From positions 47,703 through 111,702 of the forward strand of contig NZ_JAAHTB010000013.1 in NCBI RefSeq assembly GCF_010692745.1: DNA of 64,000 nucleotides, given 5' to 3'. Numbering within the stretch: position 1 is the first letter of the stretch; each line of letters opens with the position of its first letter. Source of the DNA: Methylobacterium sp. BTF04. GTDB lineage: Bacteria > Pseudomonadota > Alphaproteobacteria > Rhizobiales > Beijerinckiaceae. The notes beneath the pieces were generated by a model. That model saw only the letters and a list, made by a program, of their open reading frames with translations. It did no database searches and was not told the DNA's origin. The translations under genes and the position numbers were made by a program. Positions 9,015-17,670 of the stretch are shown piece by piece.

Positions 9015-10651
9015 TCCGGATCAGTGGTGGCCGGGTGGTCGATCCGACGGCCGGGCGCGATGGCGTCGGCGACGTCTGGATCGAGAACGGCCGGGTCGTG
9101 GCCGCCTCGGAGCGCGTGCCCGACCGGACCATCGACGCCAGCGGCTGCGTGGTGATGGCGGGCGGCGTCGAGGTGCATTCGCATATTGCCGGCGGCAACG
9201 TGGTGATGAGCCGCCTGCTGCTGCCCGACCTCTACGCCAGCGAGGCCGCTCCCGACGGGCATCCCTTCGCGCATGCCGGCGGCTCGGCCGCCTGGATCGG
9301 CGCGAACTACGCGCGGATGGGCTACACCATCGCGGTCGAGCCGGCGATGCCGCCGGCCAATGCGCTGGCGACCCATCTCGAACTTGCCGATATTCCGCTG
9401 CTCGACCGCGGCGCGCTCACGGTGATGGGCAACGACGACCACCTACTGCAGCTCCTGCGCGAGCGCGAGGGCAAGGCCGCCGTGCGCGATCTCGTGGCGT
9501 TGTCCGTCGCCACCTCGCGCGGGTTGGGCGTCAAGTGCATCAATGCGGGCGGCGCCTCGGCCTTCAAGGACGGGATGCTGAAGCTCAGCCTCGACGACGA
9601 GATTCCCGTCTACGGCCTGTCGACGCGCAAGATCATGACGGCGCTCCTCGACGCGGTCGAGGAGATCGGCGTGCCGCATCCGCTTCACGTCCACGCCAAC
9701 AACCTCGGTATTCCGGGCGCTGACGATTCCTTCGTCGCCACGATGGAGGCGGCCGAAGGCCGGCGCATCCACTTCGCCCACGCCCAGTTCTATGCCTATG
9801 CGGTCGCCGACGCGGAGAACCCGGCCACCGGCGGCTTCCGCTCCGCGGCCGAGCGCATCACGGAGGCGATGGAGAAGCACCCCAACGCCACCTACGATGT
9901 CGGCCAGGTCGCTTTCGGTCAGACCGTGACGATCTCGCTCGACATCCTGCGCCAGTTCGCTGGCCGCAAGGGCGCCAATCCGAAGAAGTGGATCCTGACC
10001 GCAGGCGACGCGGAAGGCGGCGGCATCGTACCGTTCGTCTACAAGCCGCGCGGGGCGGTGAGCTCACTGCAATGGGCGATCGGCCTCGAGCTGATGCTGC
10101 TGTCCAAGGAACCCGAGCGGACGATCCTGACCACCGACCATCCCAATGGCGGTCCGTTCACGGATTACCCGCACATCATCCATCTGCTGATGGACAAGGA
10201 AGAGCGCGATCGCGAGATCGCGGGCCTTCACAAGGTCATCGGCGAGCGCTCGGGGCTCTGCGCCATCGAGCGCGAATACAGCTTCTCGGAAATCGCTCAG
10301 CTGACCCGGTCCGGCCCGGCCAAGCTGCTCGGCCTTTCCGATCGCGGGCACCTGCGCGAGGGCGCGCGGGCCGACGTCGCGATCTATCGCGACGACAAGA
10401 ACCGCACGGCGATGTTCGCACGGGCCAAGATGGTGCTGAAGGACGGCGACGTGATCGTCGAGGACGGCGAGATCGTGAACTGGCGCGCCGGCCGCACCCT
10501 CGAACTCACCGTCGAATCCGACAAGGCCATGGTCGCCCGCTCCGAGACCTACCTGCAGGACCGCTTCGGCGCCGGGGTAAGCAGCTTCGCGGTGCCGGAT
10601 GAGGCCTTCCCGAAGGCGGACGTGTTCGAGGATGTCGCATGCCGGGCTTGA
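9008..10651 (+). CDS. fhcA: Formyltransferase/hydrolase complex subunit A (amidohydrolase)
   Basis: A 547-aa amidohydrolase subunit of Fhc that releases formate from formyl-methanofuran. It shows a dihydroorotase-like metal site: GGVEVHSHIAGGN (about residue 55), HPLHVHANNLG (about 225), HFAHAQFYAY, and the late Asp in TILTTDHPNGGPF. The overall layout matches FmdA of methanogens. The ATG at 9008 overlaps fhcB by 7 nt. The operon order B-A-D-C is typical of Methylobacterium. Confidence 0.95.
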   Translation: MLIRISGGRVVDPTAGRDGVGDVWIENGRVVAASERVPDRTIDASGCVVMAGGVEVHSHIAGGNVVMSRLLLPDLYASEAAPDGHPFAHAGGSAAWIGANYARMGYTIAVEPAMPPANALATHLELADIPLLDRGALTVMGNDDHLLQLLREREGKAAVRDLVALSVATSRGLGVKCINAGGASAFKDGMLKLSLDDEIPVYGLSTRKIMTALLDAVEEIGVPHPLHVHANNLGIPGADDSFVATMEAAEGRRIHFAHAQFYAYAVADAENPATGGFRSAAERITEAMEKHPNATYDVGQVAFGQTVTISLDILRQFAGRKGANPKKWILTAGDAEGGGIVPFVYKPRGAVSSLQWAIGLELMLLSKEPERTILTTDHPNGGPFTDYPHIIHLLMDKEERDREIAGLHKVIGERSGLCAIEREYSFSEIAQLTRSGPAKLLGLSDRGHLREGARADVAIYRDDKNRTAMFARAKMVLKDGDVIVEDGEIVNWRAGRTLELTVESDKAMVARSETYLQDRFGAGVSSFAVPDEAFPKADVFEDVACRA

Positions 10652-10684
10652 ACGGAACACGTCGCGTGGGGACCGGTGACTGAG

Positions 10685-11641
10685 ATGGCGGAACTCATCC
10701 TCAACGGCATTCCGGTGATCGACACCTTCGCCGAGGCGTTCGACGTCGCCGGCACGGCGATCATCATCACCAACGACACACCCAAATGGGCAATGATCGC
10801 CGCGACCACGATGACGGGCTTCGCCACGTCCGTGATCGGATGCGGTGCCGAAGCCGGCATCGATTGCGAACTGTCTCCCGACGAGACTCCCGATGGGCGT
10901 CCCGGCGTGCGCGTGCTGCTGTTCGGCTTCGAGCCGAACGGGCTGAAGGACCAGCTCCTCAAGCGCGTCGGCCAGTGCATCCTCACCTGCCCCGGCACCG
11001 CCTGCTACGCCGGCGTCGACGGGCCGACGAAGATCAAGCTTGGTGGCGCGATCCGCTATTTCGGTGACGGTTTCGCGGTCGCCAAGCGCCTGCCCGATCC
11101 GATCACCGGCAAGTCGAGGCGCTACTGGCGCATCCCGGTCATGGACGGCGAGTTCCTGTGCGAGGATTTCGTCCGCGCCGTCGACGGCGCCGTGGGCGGC
11201 GGCAATCTGCTGTTCCTCGGCCGCAATCACGCCGAGACCCTCAAGGTCGCCGAGATCGCCGTGGATGCGGCCCGGACCGTATCGGGGGCGATCCTGCCCT
11301 TCCCCGGCGGTATCGTCCGCTCCGGCTCGAAGGTGGGGGCACGCACCAAGGGCATGATGGCGTCCACCAATGACGCCTATTGCCCGACGCTGAAGGGCCG
11401 GGCCGGCACCGAACTCTCGTCCGAGGTCGGTGTGGTGCTGGAGATCGTCATCGACGCGCTGACCTCGCAAGGGGTCGCCGATTCGATGCGTGCGGCGCTT
11501 CATGCCTCGACGGCGGCGGGAGCGGCCCATGGGCTGGTCGCCGTCACCGCCGGCAATTACGGCGGCAATCTCGGCCGCCATCATTATCATCTGAAAGACC
11601 TGCTCACATCGGGGCCGGCAAGCGAGGCTGGAGCGGCATGA
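10685..11641 (+). CDS. fhcD: Formyltransferase/hydrolase complex subunit D (formylmethanofuran:H4MPT formyltransferase)
   Basis: A 318-aa Ftr-family protein that moves the formyl group from formyl-H4MPT to methanofuran. Recognisable stretches are ILNGIPVIDTFAEAFDV at the start, TMTGFATSVIGCGAEAGID, KRVGQCILTCPGTACYAG near 105, and GRNHAETLKVAEIAV. Both alpha/beta lobes are present at full length. I use ATG 10685 (MAELILNG); the GTG nine bases upstream is also possible. Its stop overlaps the fhcC start. Confidence 0.95.
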   Translation: MAELILNGIPVIDTFAEAFDVAGTAIIITNDTPKWAMIAATTMTGFATSVIGCGAEAGIDCELSPDETPDGRPGVRVLLFGFEPNGLKDQLLKRVGQCILTCPGTACYAGVDGPTKIKLGGAIRYFGDGFAVAKRLPDPITGKSRRYWRIPVMDGEFLCEDFVRAVDGAVGGGNLLFLGRNHAETLKVAEIAVDAARTVSGAILPFPGGIVRSGSKVGARTKGMMASTNDAYCPTLKGRAGTELSSEVGVVLEIVIDALTSQGVADSMRAALHASTAAGAAHGLVAVTAGNYGGNLGRHHYHLKDLLTSGPASEAGAA

Positions 11642-12435
11642 CCACCCTCACCCTGCGCCAGGAGCCGTCCGAGCGGCTCGACTTCCTGCACGTCAACCCG
11701 CTCGCCCTGAGCGGTCTGTCCGAGAGCGAGGCCGCCAAGCTGCCGGTCGGCACCAGCCGGCGCGGCTTGACGCTCGGGGATTGCTTTTCGCTGTCCCTCG
11801 ACGGCTCCGATACCCTGATCATCGAAGGCGGTTCCTCACGTCTCGACCGGGTCGGCGCGGCCTTGAGCGGCGGCACGATCCGGGTCGTCGGCGATGTCGG
11901 CCAGCGCCTCGGTGAGGGCATGAAAAGCGGCAGCGTGACGGTCACCGGTTCTGCCGGACCGTTCGCGGGCGCCGGCGCCACCGGCGGTACCATCACCATC
12001 GAGGGCGATGCCGGGGATCATGCCGGCGGCGCGGTCTATGCCGCGAAGGCCGGCCTCGACGGTGCCACCCTGGTGATCCGCGGCACAGCCGGCGACCATC
12101 TCGGCGACCGCATGCGGCGCGGCCTCATCCTGGTCGGCCGGGCCGGAGCCTATGCGGGTTCGCGGATGATCGCCGGCACCATCGCCGCCACGGCGCTGGG
12201 CGACCACCCTGGCTTCGGCATGCGCCGCGGCACCATCCTGGCCGGTGCCGCCGGGGCCATCACCCCGAGCTTCGTCGAGACCGGCACCCACGACCTCGTG
12301 TTCCTGCGGCTGCTGGCCCGCTCCCTGCGACCGCTGAGCCCGGCCCATGCCGATCTCGCGGCCAGCGCGCTCACGCGCTATTCGGGTGACCTGGCGACGC
12401 TGGGCAAGGGCGAACTCTGGGTCGCGGCGACCTGA
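11638..12435 (+). CDS. fhcC: Formyltransferase/hydrolase complex subunit C
   Basis: A 265-aa beta-helix protein of the FmdC/GltB-C-terminal type, with repeated short Gly-rich turns such as GGTIRVVGDVGQRLGEGM, SGSVTVTGSAGPFAGAGA, GGTITIEGDAGDHAGGA and ATLVIRGTAGDHLGDRM. In archaeal formylmethanofuran dehydrogenase this subunit is a scaffold; the same is expected here. Its ATG at 11638 overlaps the fhcD stop. It is the last gene of the fhc operon. Confidence 0.95.
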   Translation: MTTLTLRQEPSERLDFLHVNPLALSGLSESEAAKLPVGTSRRGLTLGDCFSLSLDGSDTLIIEGGSSRLDRVGAALSGGTIRVVGDVGQRLGEGMKSGSVTVTGSAGPFAGAGATGGTITIEGDAGDHAGGAVYAAKAGLDGATLVIRGTAGDHLGDRMRRGLILVGRAGAYAGSRMIAGTIAATALGDHPGFGMRRGTILAGAAGAITPSFVETGTHDLVFLRLLARSLRPLSPAHADLAASALTRYSGDLATLGKGELWVAAT

Positions 12436-12553
12436 GGTCGCCGATCGCACCGGATTGCGTGATGTCCCCGCCGCCTTTTCCGGTCTTGCCCGGGAGCATC
12501 GGCACAAAAGTGCAGATGGCGGGTTGTCCTCGGAGTGAAACGAGGCCCGGCCG

Positions 12554-12760
12554 ATGCTCATCCTGCTTTCGATCTGCCTCGTGGCGCATCCGGCGCAATG
12601 CCGCGAGGACAGGATCGACCTGTCGTTCGAATCCCGCTCTCCGACGGTTTGCCTGCGCAATTCGCAGAGCGCCATCGCCAAGTGGCAGGCCGAGCATCCC
12701 GACTGGCATGTGAACCGCTGGCGCTGCGCCGTGCGCGAAAACCTGCCCAAGGATCTGTAG
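12554..12760 (+). CDS. Small secreted protein of unknown function
   Basis: 68 aa, starting MLILLSICLVAHPAQC, a short signal-peptide-like segment ending in a cysteine. It then runs to a conserved-looking tail, AIAKWQAEHPDWHVNRWRC. Proteins of this pattern occur in several copies in Methylobacterium, but I know no function. Three cysteines (one near the cleavage site, one central, one near the end) suggest an exported disulphide protein. It sits alone between fhcC and the kinase gene. Confidence 0.65.
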   Translation: MLILLSICLVAHPAQCREDRIDLSFESRSPTVCLRNSQSAIAKWQAEHPDWHVNRWRCAVRENLPKDL

Positions 12761-12890
12761 TCGACCCCGTACTTTCCGGCAGCCTGCTCTTGCGAGCACT
12801 GAGCGCCTGAGCCTAGACAGCTTGCCCGCCACGGTTGATCGCATGGTCATTCGAGTCGTGTGGGAGGAAGTGGCAAGAATTGGCACGAGA

Positions 12891-14504
12891 ATGCGCTCGC
12901 TGAAGGTCAGGTTCGCGCTGCTCCTGGGCAGCACTGCGCTCCTCGTCATCCTGGCGGCCCTGGGCGTACTCGGCTCGATCGGCGCGGCCGAGCGCACCAT
13001 CGACCGGACGCTCGCCGCCCAGGGGCGTCTCGAATTGCTGGTCGAGCTGTCCGGCCGCATGACCCAATACGGTCTCGCGGCTCTGGAGGCCGTCAGCAAC
13101 CCGGATGCCCAGCCGGAAGGCCTCTCCGTCGCCCGTACCAATGTCGACCGCGCGCTGGTGGCGGTGGATGAATCCCTCGGCCGCAGCATCGCCGTCAGCG
13201 ACGATCCCCTCGACCGGACGCAATATGCCGCCCGCACCCGCCCGCTGGCCCAGCTCCGTTCGGCCCGCGCCGTCCTCGACCGTCAGGTCGCCCAGGTCCT
13301 GCGCCAATCCGAGGACGAGCAGCGCAGAAATACGATCCGCGGCGCGCTCAACGGCTTCGGTGCCATGACCGGGCAGCCACTCTCGTTCCTGATCGAGGTC
13401 GAGCGCCGCTCGATGATCGCCGGGTCAGACGCCGCCCGCACCCTGTCGCAGACCCTTCGGATCGCCTCCCTGGCCGCGGTGGCCGTGGCGCTCACCATCG
13501 TCTTCGTCCTCTACCGCGCGGTGACGCGTCCGACCCTGGCGCGCATCGAGGCGATGCGGCGCGCCGCCGGCGCGGTCGGACGCGGCGAACTCGAGACCCG
13601 CCTCTCGGTGGCCACCCGCGACGAACTCGGCCTCCTGGTCGCCAACTTCAACCGCATGGCCGCGCGTCTCGCCCGCCGCGAAGGCAACCTGGCCGCCGAC
13701 AGGGCCGCACTCGAGGACACCGTGGCGGCCCGCACCACGGATCTGCGTGCCGCCAACGAACGCCTGGAGGCGGTGGACCGCTCGCGCCGGCGCTTCTTTG
13801 CCGACGTCAGCCACGAGCTGCGTACGCCGCTCACGGTCATTCTCGGCGAATGCGATATCGCCGCGCGTTCGGCCGGGCGGCCGGGCGTCGATTACGCGCC
13901 GGTCTTCTCCACCATCCGCAAGCGGGCGCTGCGCCTGCAGCGCCGGGTGGAGGATCTGTTGCGCGTTGCGCGCTCGGAATCCGGCCAGATCGAACTCGAC
14001 CGACGGGCGGCGAGTGCGGCCATCATCCTCGCCGATGCGGTGGACGGCATGGCCTCGGAGGCCGCCCGTCGCCGGGTCGGGCTGACCCTGGAGACGGGGC
14101 CGCACGATGCCACCCTGCTCGCCGATCGCGAATGGCTGCGTCAGGTGGTGGAGAGCCTCATCGACAATGCGCTGCGCCACGCATCCGGGGCGACCCGCAT
14201 CGGCGTCGCGCTCCATGCCGGAGACGGCCCGGTCGCCACCATCACCGTCAGCGACGACGGGCCGGGCTTTCCCGAGACCGGGGACGGCCTGTTCGAACGA
14301 TTCCGCCGGGCGAGTCCGTCGCCCGAAACCGGTTTTGGCATCGGCTTGGCCCTGGCGCGTTGGGTCGTCGAACGCCATGATGGCACGATCCGCCTCGGAA
14401 CCGGCGAGAACGGACGGGGTGCCCGCGTGGCGCTCGAGATGCCGGTGCTCGATCTGAGCCTCGGCCCGGACGACGAGCGAATGGACAGGGAGACGACGGC
14501 ATGA
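12891..14504 (+). CDS. mxbD: Sensor histidine kinase (MxbD by position)
   Basis: About 537 aa. Visible in order are an N-terminal membrane helix (LLLGSTALLVILAALGVLG), a periplasmic sensor region of about 160 residues, a second helix (LAAVAVALTIVFVLYRAV), and a HAMP segment. Then follow the H-box FFADVSHELRTPLTVILGE and a HATPase domain with DNALRHASG and DDGPGFPETG. From what I recall of M. extorquens, MxbD and MxbM lie directly upstream of pqqA and are needed for mxa and pqq expression and for repressing xoxF. The gene position fits, but the symbol is not proved by sequence alone. ATG 12891 is preferred; ATG 12843 is possible. Confidence 0.8.
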   Translation: MRSLKVRFALLLGSTALLVILAALGVLGSIGAAERTIDRTLAAQGRLELLVELSGRMTQYGLAALEAVSNPDAQPEGLSVARTNVDRALVAVDESLGRSIAVSDDPLDRTQYAARTRPLAQLRSARAVLDRQVAQVLRQSEDEQRRNTIRGALNGFGAMTGQPLSFLIEVERRSMIAGSDAARTLSQTLRIASLAAVAVALTIVFVLYRAVTRPTLARIEAMRRAAGAVGRGELETRLSVATRDELGLLVANFNRMAARLARREGNLAADRAALEDTVAARTTDLRAANERLEAVDRSRRRFFADVSHELRTPLTVILGECDIAARSAGRPGVDYAPVFSTIRKRALRLQRRVEDLLRVARSESGQIELDRRAASAAIILADAVDGMASEAARRRVGLTLETGPHDATLLADREWLRQVVESLIDNALRHASGATRIGVALHAGDGPVATITVSDDGPGFPETGDGLFERFRRASPSPETGFGIGLALARWVVERHDGTIRLGTGENGRGARVALEMPVLDLSLGPDDERMDRETTA

Positions 14505-15205
14505 CGCGCGTACTCATCGTCGAGGACGACAGCGATATCCGCGCCATGCTCGCGCGCGGGCTCGAAGCCGAGGGCTTTTCGGTGGGCGTCGCCGGCTGCG
14601 TCGACGATGCGCTCGCCGCCGCCCGAGACGAAGCCCCGCAGGCGGTCGTTCTTGATATCACCCTCCCCGACGGCTCGGGACACGACGTCTGCCGGTCCCT
14701 GCGCGAGGGCGGCTATCCCGGCCCCATCCTGTTCCTGTCGGCCCGCGACGAGGTCCGCGATCGGGCGGAGGGCCTGGCGCTCGGTGCCGACGATTACATC
14801 GTCAAGCCGTTCGTCTTCGACGAATTGCTCGCCCGCCTTCAGACGCATCTTCTCCGGCGCAAGGAATCGGATGAGCCGCGCACCATCGTCACCGCCGGCC
14901 GCCTCGTCCTCGATCTCAACATCCGCCAGGTCGCCTTCGCCGATGCGACCGCGCGCCTCACCCCGCGCGAGGCGGAACTGCTCGCCTTGCTGATGGACAA
15001 GGCCAACCAGCCGGTGCCGCGCGGCGACATCTTCGACAAGCTCTGGGCCGGCCAGGGTGGCCTCTCGCTGAATGTCGTCGATGTCTACGTGGGTTACCTC
15101 CGTACCAAGCTCTCCGACTTCGTGCGCTTCGGAGGTCCGGTGATCGTCACCGTACGCGGCCGAGGCTTCATGCTCGATCTGCGCGGCCAGGATTTTCGCC
15201 ATTGA
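14501..15205 (+). CDS. mxbM: OmpR-family response regulator (MxbM by position)
   Basis: 234 aa: a receiver domain with the acidic pair in LIVEDDSDIRAML, the phospho-acceptor Asp52 in AVVLDITLPDGSG, and the lysine in DDYIVKPFVFDELLAR, followed by a winged-helix DNA-binding domain (LTPREAELLALLMDKANQPV to VDVYVGYLRTKL). Its ATG overlaps the kinase stop, so the two are co-translated. As partner of the kinase it should control genes of methanol oxidation; the pqqA leader begins just downstream and is an obvious candidate target. Confidence 0.8.
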   Translation: MTRVLIVEDDSDIRAMLARGLEAEGFSVGVAGCVDDALAAARDEAPQAVVLDITLPDGSGHDVCRSLREGGYPGPILFLSARDEVRDRAEGLALGADDYIVKPFVFDELLARLQTHLLRRKESDEPRTIVTAGRLVLDLNIRQVAFADATARLTPREAELLALLMDKANQPVPRGDIFDKLWAGQGGLSLNVVDVYVGYLRTKLSDFVRFGGPVIVTVRGRGFMLDLRGQDFRH

Positions 15206-15246
15206 GCCACCCGGCAGGGTGTTAAGCTTGAGAGGTTTCTCAGAGA

Positions 15247-15314
15247 GTCGCGGGACGATCCGGCAATTTAGCGCTTGAAGTGAGGTCCGGAATTGTCGAT
15301 ATAGCTCCCGCGAC
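15247..15314 (+). promoter_or_regulatory. Two-stem RNA hairpin in the pqqA leader
   Basis: Arms GTCGCGGGA (15247-15255) and TCCCGCGAC (15306-15314) are perfect complements of 9 bp. Nested inside, CGGCAATT (15261-15268) pairs with AATTGTCG (15291-15298) over 8 bp with one G-U pair. The result is a 68-nt structure of two coaxial stems with a 22-nt apical loop. It lies 91 nt before the pqqA start. Whether it is transcribed as leader RNA or is a DNA operator cannot be decided from one sequence. Confidence 0.6.
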
Positions 15315-15332
15315 AGAAAATGACTGCGCCGT

Positions 15333-15372
15333 CAGGGTCTTACGATCTCCTTAAGGAGATATTCGGACCCTG
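15333..15372 (+). promoter_or_regulatory. Second hairpin in the pqqA leader
   Basis: Outer arms CAGGGTC (15333-15339) and GACCCTG (15366-15372) enclose ATCTCC (15345-15350), loop TTAA and GGAGAT (15355-15360). No U-run follows, so it is not a plain terminator. It ends 32 nt before the pqqA ATG; its inner 3' strand GGAGAT resembles a Shine-Dalgarno sequence held in a stem. Confidence 0.6.
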
Positions 15373-15404
15373 TTACGTTCAGAAAAATCTCCAGGAGAAA
15401 CACC

Positions 15405-15494
15405 ATGAAGTGGGCAGCCCCCGTCGTTTCCGAGATCTGCGTTGGCATGGAAGTCACCAGCTACGAGTCCGCTGAGATCGATACCTTCAACTAA
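15405..15494 (+). CDS. pqqA: PQQ precursor peptide PqqA
   Basis: A 29-residue peptide, MKWAAPVVSEICVGMEVTSY followed by ESAEIDTFN. It supplies the Glu and Tyr that become PQQ: Glu16 and Tyr20 in the conserved E-x3-Y spacing. The ribosome site CCAGGAG lies 8-10 nt upstream of the ATG. It is the first gene of pqqA-B-CD-E and follows the hairpin leader. PqqE cross-links the Glu and Tyr with help from PqqD. The gene is too short for ordinary ORF calling. Confidence 0.98.
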   Translation: MKWAAPVVSEICVGMEVTSYESAEIDTFN

Positions 15495-15539
15495 CGTGTT
15501 TTCGTCGCGCTTGAGGGTCCGGGCAGCGTCGGTTCAACC

Positions 15540-16439
15540 ATGCATCTCGTGATCCTCGGCTCGGCCGCGGGCGGCGGCCTTCCCCAGTGGAATTGCCGCT
15601 GCCCCATCTGCTTCCTCGCCCGTCAAGACAGCAATCGCGTAAGGCCGCGAACCCAGTCTAGCATCGCCGTGTCTCCCGATGGAGAACGCTGGCTCCTGGT
15701 GAATGCCTCCCCTGATATCCGCCAGCAATTGTTCGACAATTCCGCGCTCCATCCGCGTGAGGGGCTGCGCCACTCTCCGATCCATGCGGTGCTGCTCACC
15801 AATGGCGACGTCGACCATGTCGCCGGCCTGCTCACCTTGCGCGAGGGGCAACCCTTCACCCTCTACGGCACCGCCGGCATTCTTGATTCGGTCAATGCCA
15901 ATAGGGTCTTCGACGTGATGGCGCAGGGGGTCGTGGCGCGCGAGCCGATCGGCCTCGACGCCGCCTTCGAGCCCGTGCCCGGTCTCACCGTCACTCTGTT
16001 CTCCGTGCCCGGCAAGGTGCCGCTGTGGCTGGAGGACGAGACCATGGAAATCGGCGCCGAGACCGAGACCACGGTCGGCGCGATGATCGAAGCCGGCGGA
16101 CGTCGTCTTGCCTACATCCCCGGCTGCGCCCGCGTCACCGAGGGTCTGAAACGCCGAATCGACGGCGTCGATGCACTCCTGTTCGACGGCACCGTTTTGC
16201 TCGACGACGACATGATTCGCGCCGGCGTCGGCACCAAGACCGGCTGGCGCATGGGCCATGTGCCGATGACCGGCGAGGGCGGCTCTATCGCCGCATTGTC
16301 CGATGTCGTGCTCGGCCAGCGCATTTTCGTCCACATCAACAACACCAACCCGGTGCTGGTGGAAGGCTCGGCCGAACGTGCCCTGGTCGAGGGCGAGGGC
16401 TGGACCGTGGCCCATGACGGGTTGAGCCTGTCGCTCTAA
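15540..16439 (+). CDS. pqqB: PqqB, PQQ biosynthesis metallo-beta-lactamase-fold enzyme
   Basis: A 299-aa protein with the canonical start MHLVILGSAAGGGLPQWNCR and the metal motif SPIHAVLLTNGDVDHVAGLL. The central DALLFDGTVLLDDDMI and C-terminal FVHINNTNPVLVEGS are PqqB signatures. It hydroxylates the tyrosine-derived intermediate during PQQ formation; the CxCxxC stretch (NCRCPIC) near residue 20 binds structural zinc. It is 45 nt downstream of pqqA with no terminator between them, so it is expressed by read-through. Confidence 0.98.
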   Translation: MHLVILGSAAGGGLPQWNCRCPICFLARQDSNRVRPRTQSSIAVSPDGERWLLVNASPDIRQQLFDNSALHPREGLRHSPIHAVLLTNGDVDHVAGLLTLREGQPFTLYGTAGILDSVNANRVFDVMAQGVVAREPIGLDAAFEPVPGLTVTLFSVPGKVPLWLEDETMEIGAETETTVGAMIEAGGRRLAYIPGCARVTEGLKRRIDGVDALLFDGTVLLDDDMIRAGVGTKTGWRMGHVPMTGEGGSIAALSDVVLGQRIFVHINNTNPVLVEGSAERALVEGEGWTVAHDGLSLSL

Positions 16440-16460
16440 GATGAGCTGACCGCTTCGGCT

Positions 16461-16474
16461 GGCATTTTAATGCC
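16461..16474. promoter_or_regulatory. Hairpin and AT-rich stretch between pqqB and pqqCD
   Basis: The 148-bp gap between pqqB and pqqCD is unusually long for the operon. It holds a perfect hairpin GGCAT, loop TTTA, ATGCC, followed by an AT-rich ATTATATTG (about 16481-16489) that could serve as a -10 region for an internal promoter. No -35 is clear. Confidence 0.35.
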
Positions 16475-16587
16475 TTCGAGATTATATTGCGAGCAATCAG
16501 ATCGCGCCGACAGCAACGCCTGCCTCACAGGCGCTGCCGCGATGCCTACAAGACAATACCCAGGAAACGCTTCGAGACGGACGCCCC

Positions 16588-17670
16588 ATGACCGCGCCTT
16601 TCCCAACCCCCATCGCAGATGAGACCCAGCGCCTGCTGAGCGCCGATGAACTCGCGGCGGCTTTGCGCGACATCGGCGCGCGCCGCTACCACAACCTGCA
16701 CCCGTTCCATCGTCTGCTGCACGACGGCAAGCTCAACAAGGATCAGGTCCGGGCCTGGGCGCTCAACCGCTACTATTATCAGGCGATGATCCCGATCAAG
16801 GACGCCGCCGTGCTCGCTCGCATGGAGGATGCGAGCCTGCGCCGCATCTGGCGCCAACGGATCGTCGACCATGACGGCGATGCCCCCGGCGATGGCGGCA
16901 TCGAGCGATGGCTCAAGCTCGCCGAGGGCGTCGGGTTCTCGCGGGACTACGTCGAGTCCACGCAAGGCATCCTGACCGCGACCCGGTTTTCCGTCGATGC
17001 CTACGTGCATTTCGTGAAGGAGCGCTCGCTGCTCGAGGCCATCGCCTCTTCGCTCACCGAGATGTTCTCGCCGACGATCATTTCCGAGCGGGTCGCCGGG
17101 ATGCTGAAGAATTACGACTTCATCACCAAGGATACGCTGTCGTATTTCGACAAGCGCCTGACCCAGGCGCCCCGCGACGCCGATTTCGCCCTCGAATACG
17201 TCCAGAAGCACGCCACCACGCCGGCGCTTCAGCGCCAGGCCATGGCCGCGCTCACCTTCAAGTGCACCGTGTTGTGGACGCAGCTCGACGCGCTGTACTT
17301 CTCCTACGTCGCGCCGGCGATGACCCCGCCCGATGCCTGGACTCCCGGCACCGGTCTCGTGCCCGAGACGCCCGTGACTCAGGCGGCCGGCACCGGGACG
17401 ATCGGTCCCGACGACGTGCCGCGCCTGCCCCGCGGCGTCCGTCTGCGCCACGACGCGGTGCGCGGCCAGTATGTGCTGCTCGCGCCCGAGCGCACCTTCG
17501 ATCTCGATGACAATGCCGTCCTGGTGCTGGACCTCGTCGACGGCGTCCGCACCGTGCGCGACATTGCGGCAGCGCTGGCCGAAAAGTTCGCCGCCGATCG
17601 TGCAGTGATCGAGGCCGACATTCTGGTGATGCTGAACGATCTGGCCACCAAACGGGTTCTGGAGAGATGA
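16588..17670 (+). CDS. pqqCD: Fused PqqC-PqqD protein
   Basis: 360 aa in two parts. Residues 1 to about 240 are PqqC, the cofactor-less oxidase of the last PQQ step, with [38 protein letters not shown] and [10 protein letters not shown]. Residues from about 265 to the end are PqqD, the peptide chaperone that brings PqqA to Pqq[21 protein letters not shown], then [19 protein letters not shown]. The fused form is known from Methylobacterium; most bacteria have separate genes. The stop overlaps the pqqE start. Confidence 0.97.
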   Translation: MTAPFPTPIADETQRLLSADELAAALRDIGARRYHNLHPFHRLLHDGKLNKDQVRAWALNRYYYQAMIPIKDAAVLARMEDASLRRIWRQRIVDHDGDAPGDGGIERWLKLAEGVGFSRDYVESTQGILTATRFSVDAYVHFVKERSLLEAIASSLTEMFSPTIISERVAGMLKNYDFITKDTLSYFDKRLTQAPRDADFALEYVQKHATTPALQRQAMAALTFKCTVLWTQLDALYFSYVAPAMTPPDAWTPGTGLVPETPVTQAAGTGTIGPDDVPRLPRGVRLRHDAVRGQYVLLAPERTFDLDDNAVLVLDLVDGVRTVRDIAAALAEKFAADRAVIEADILVMLNDLATKRVLER

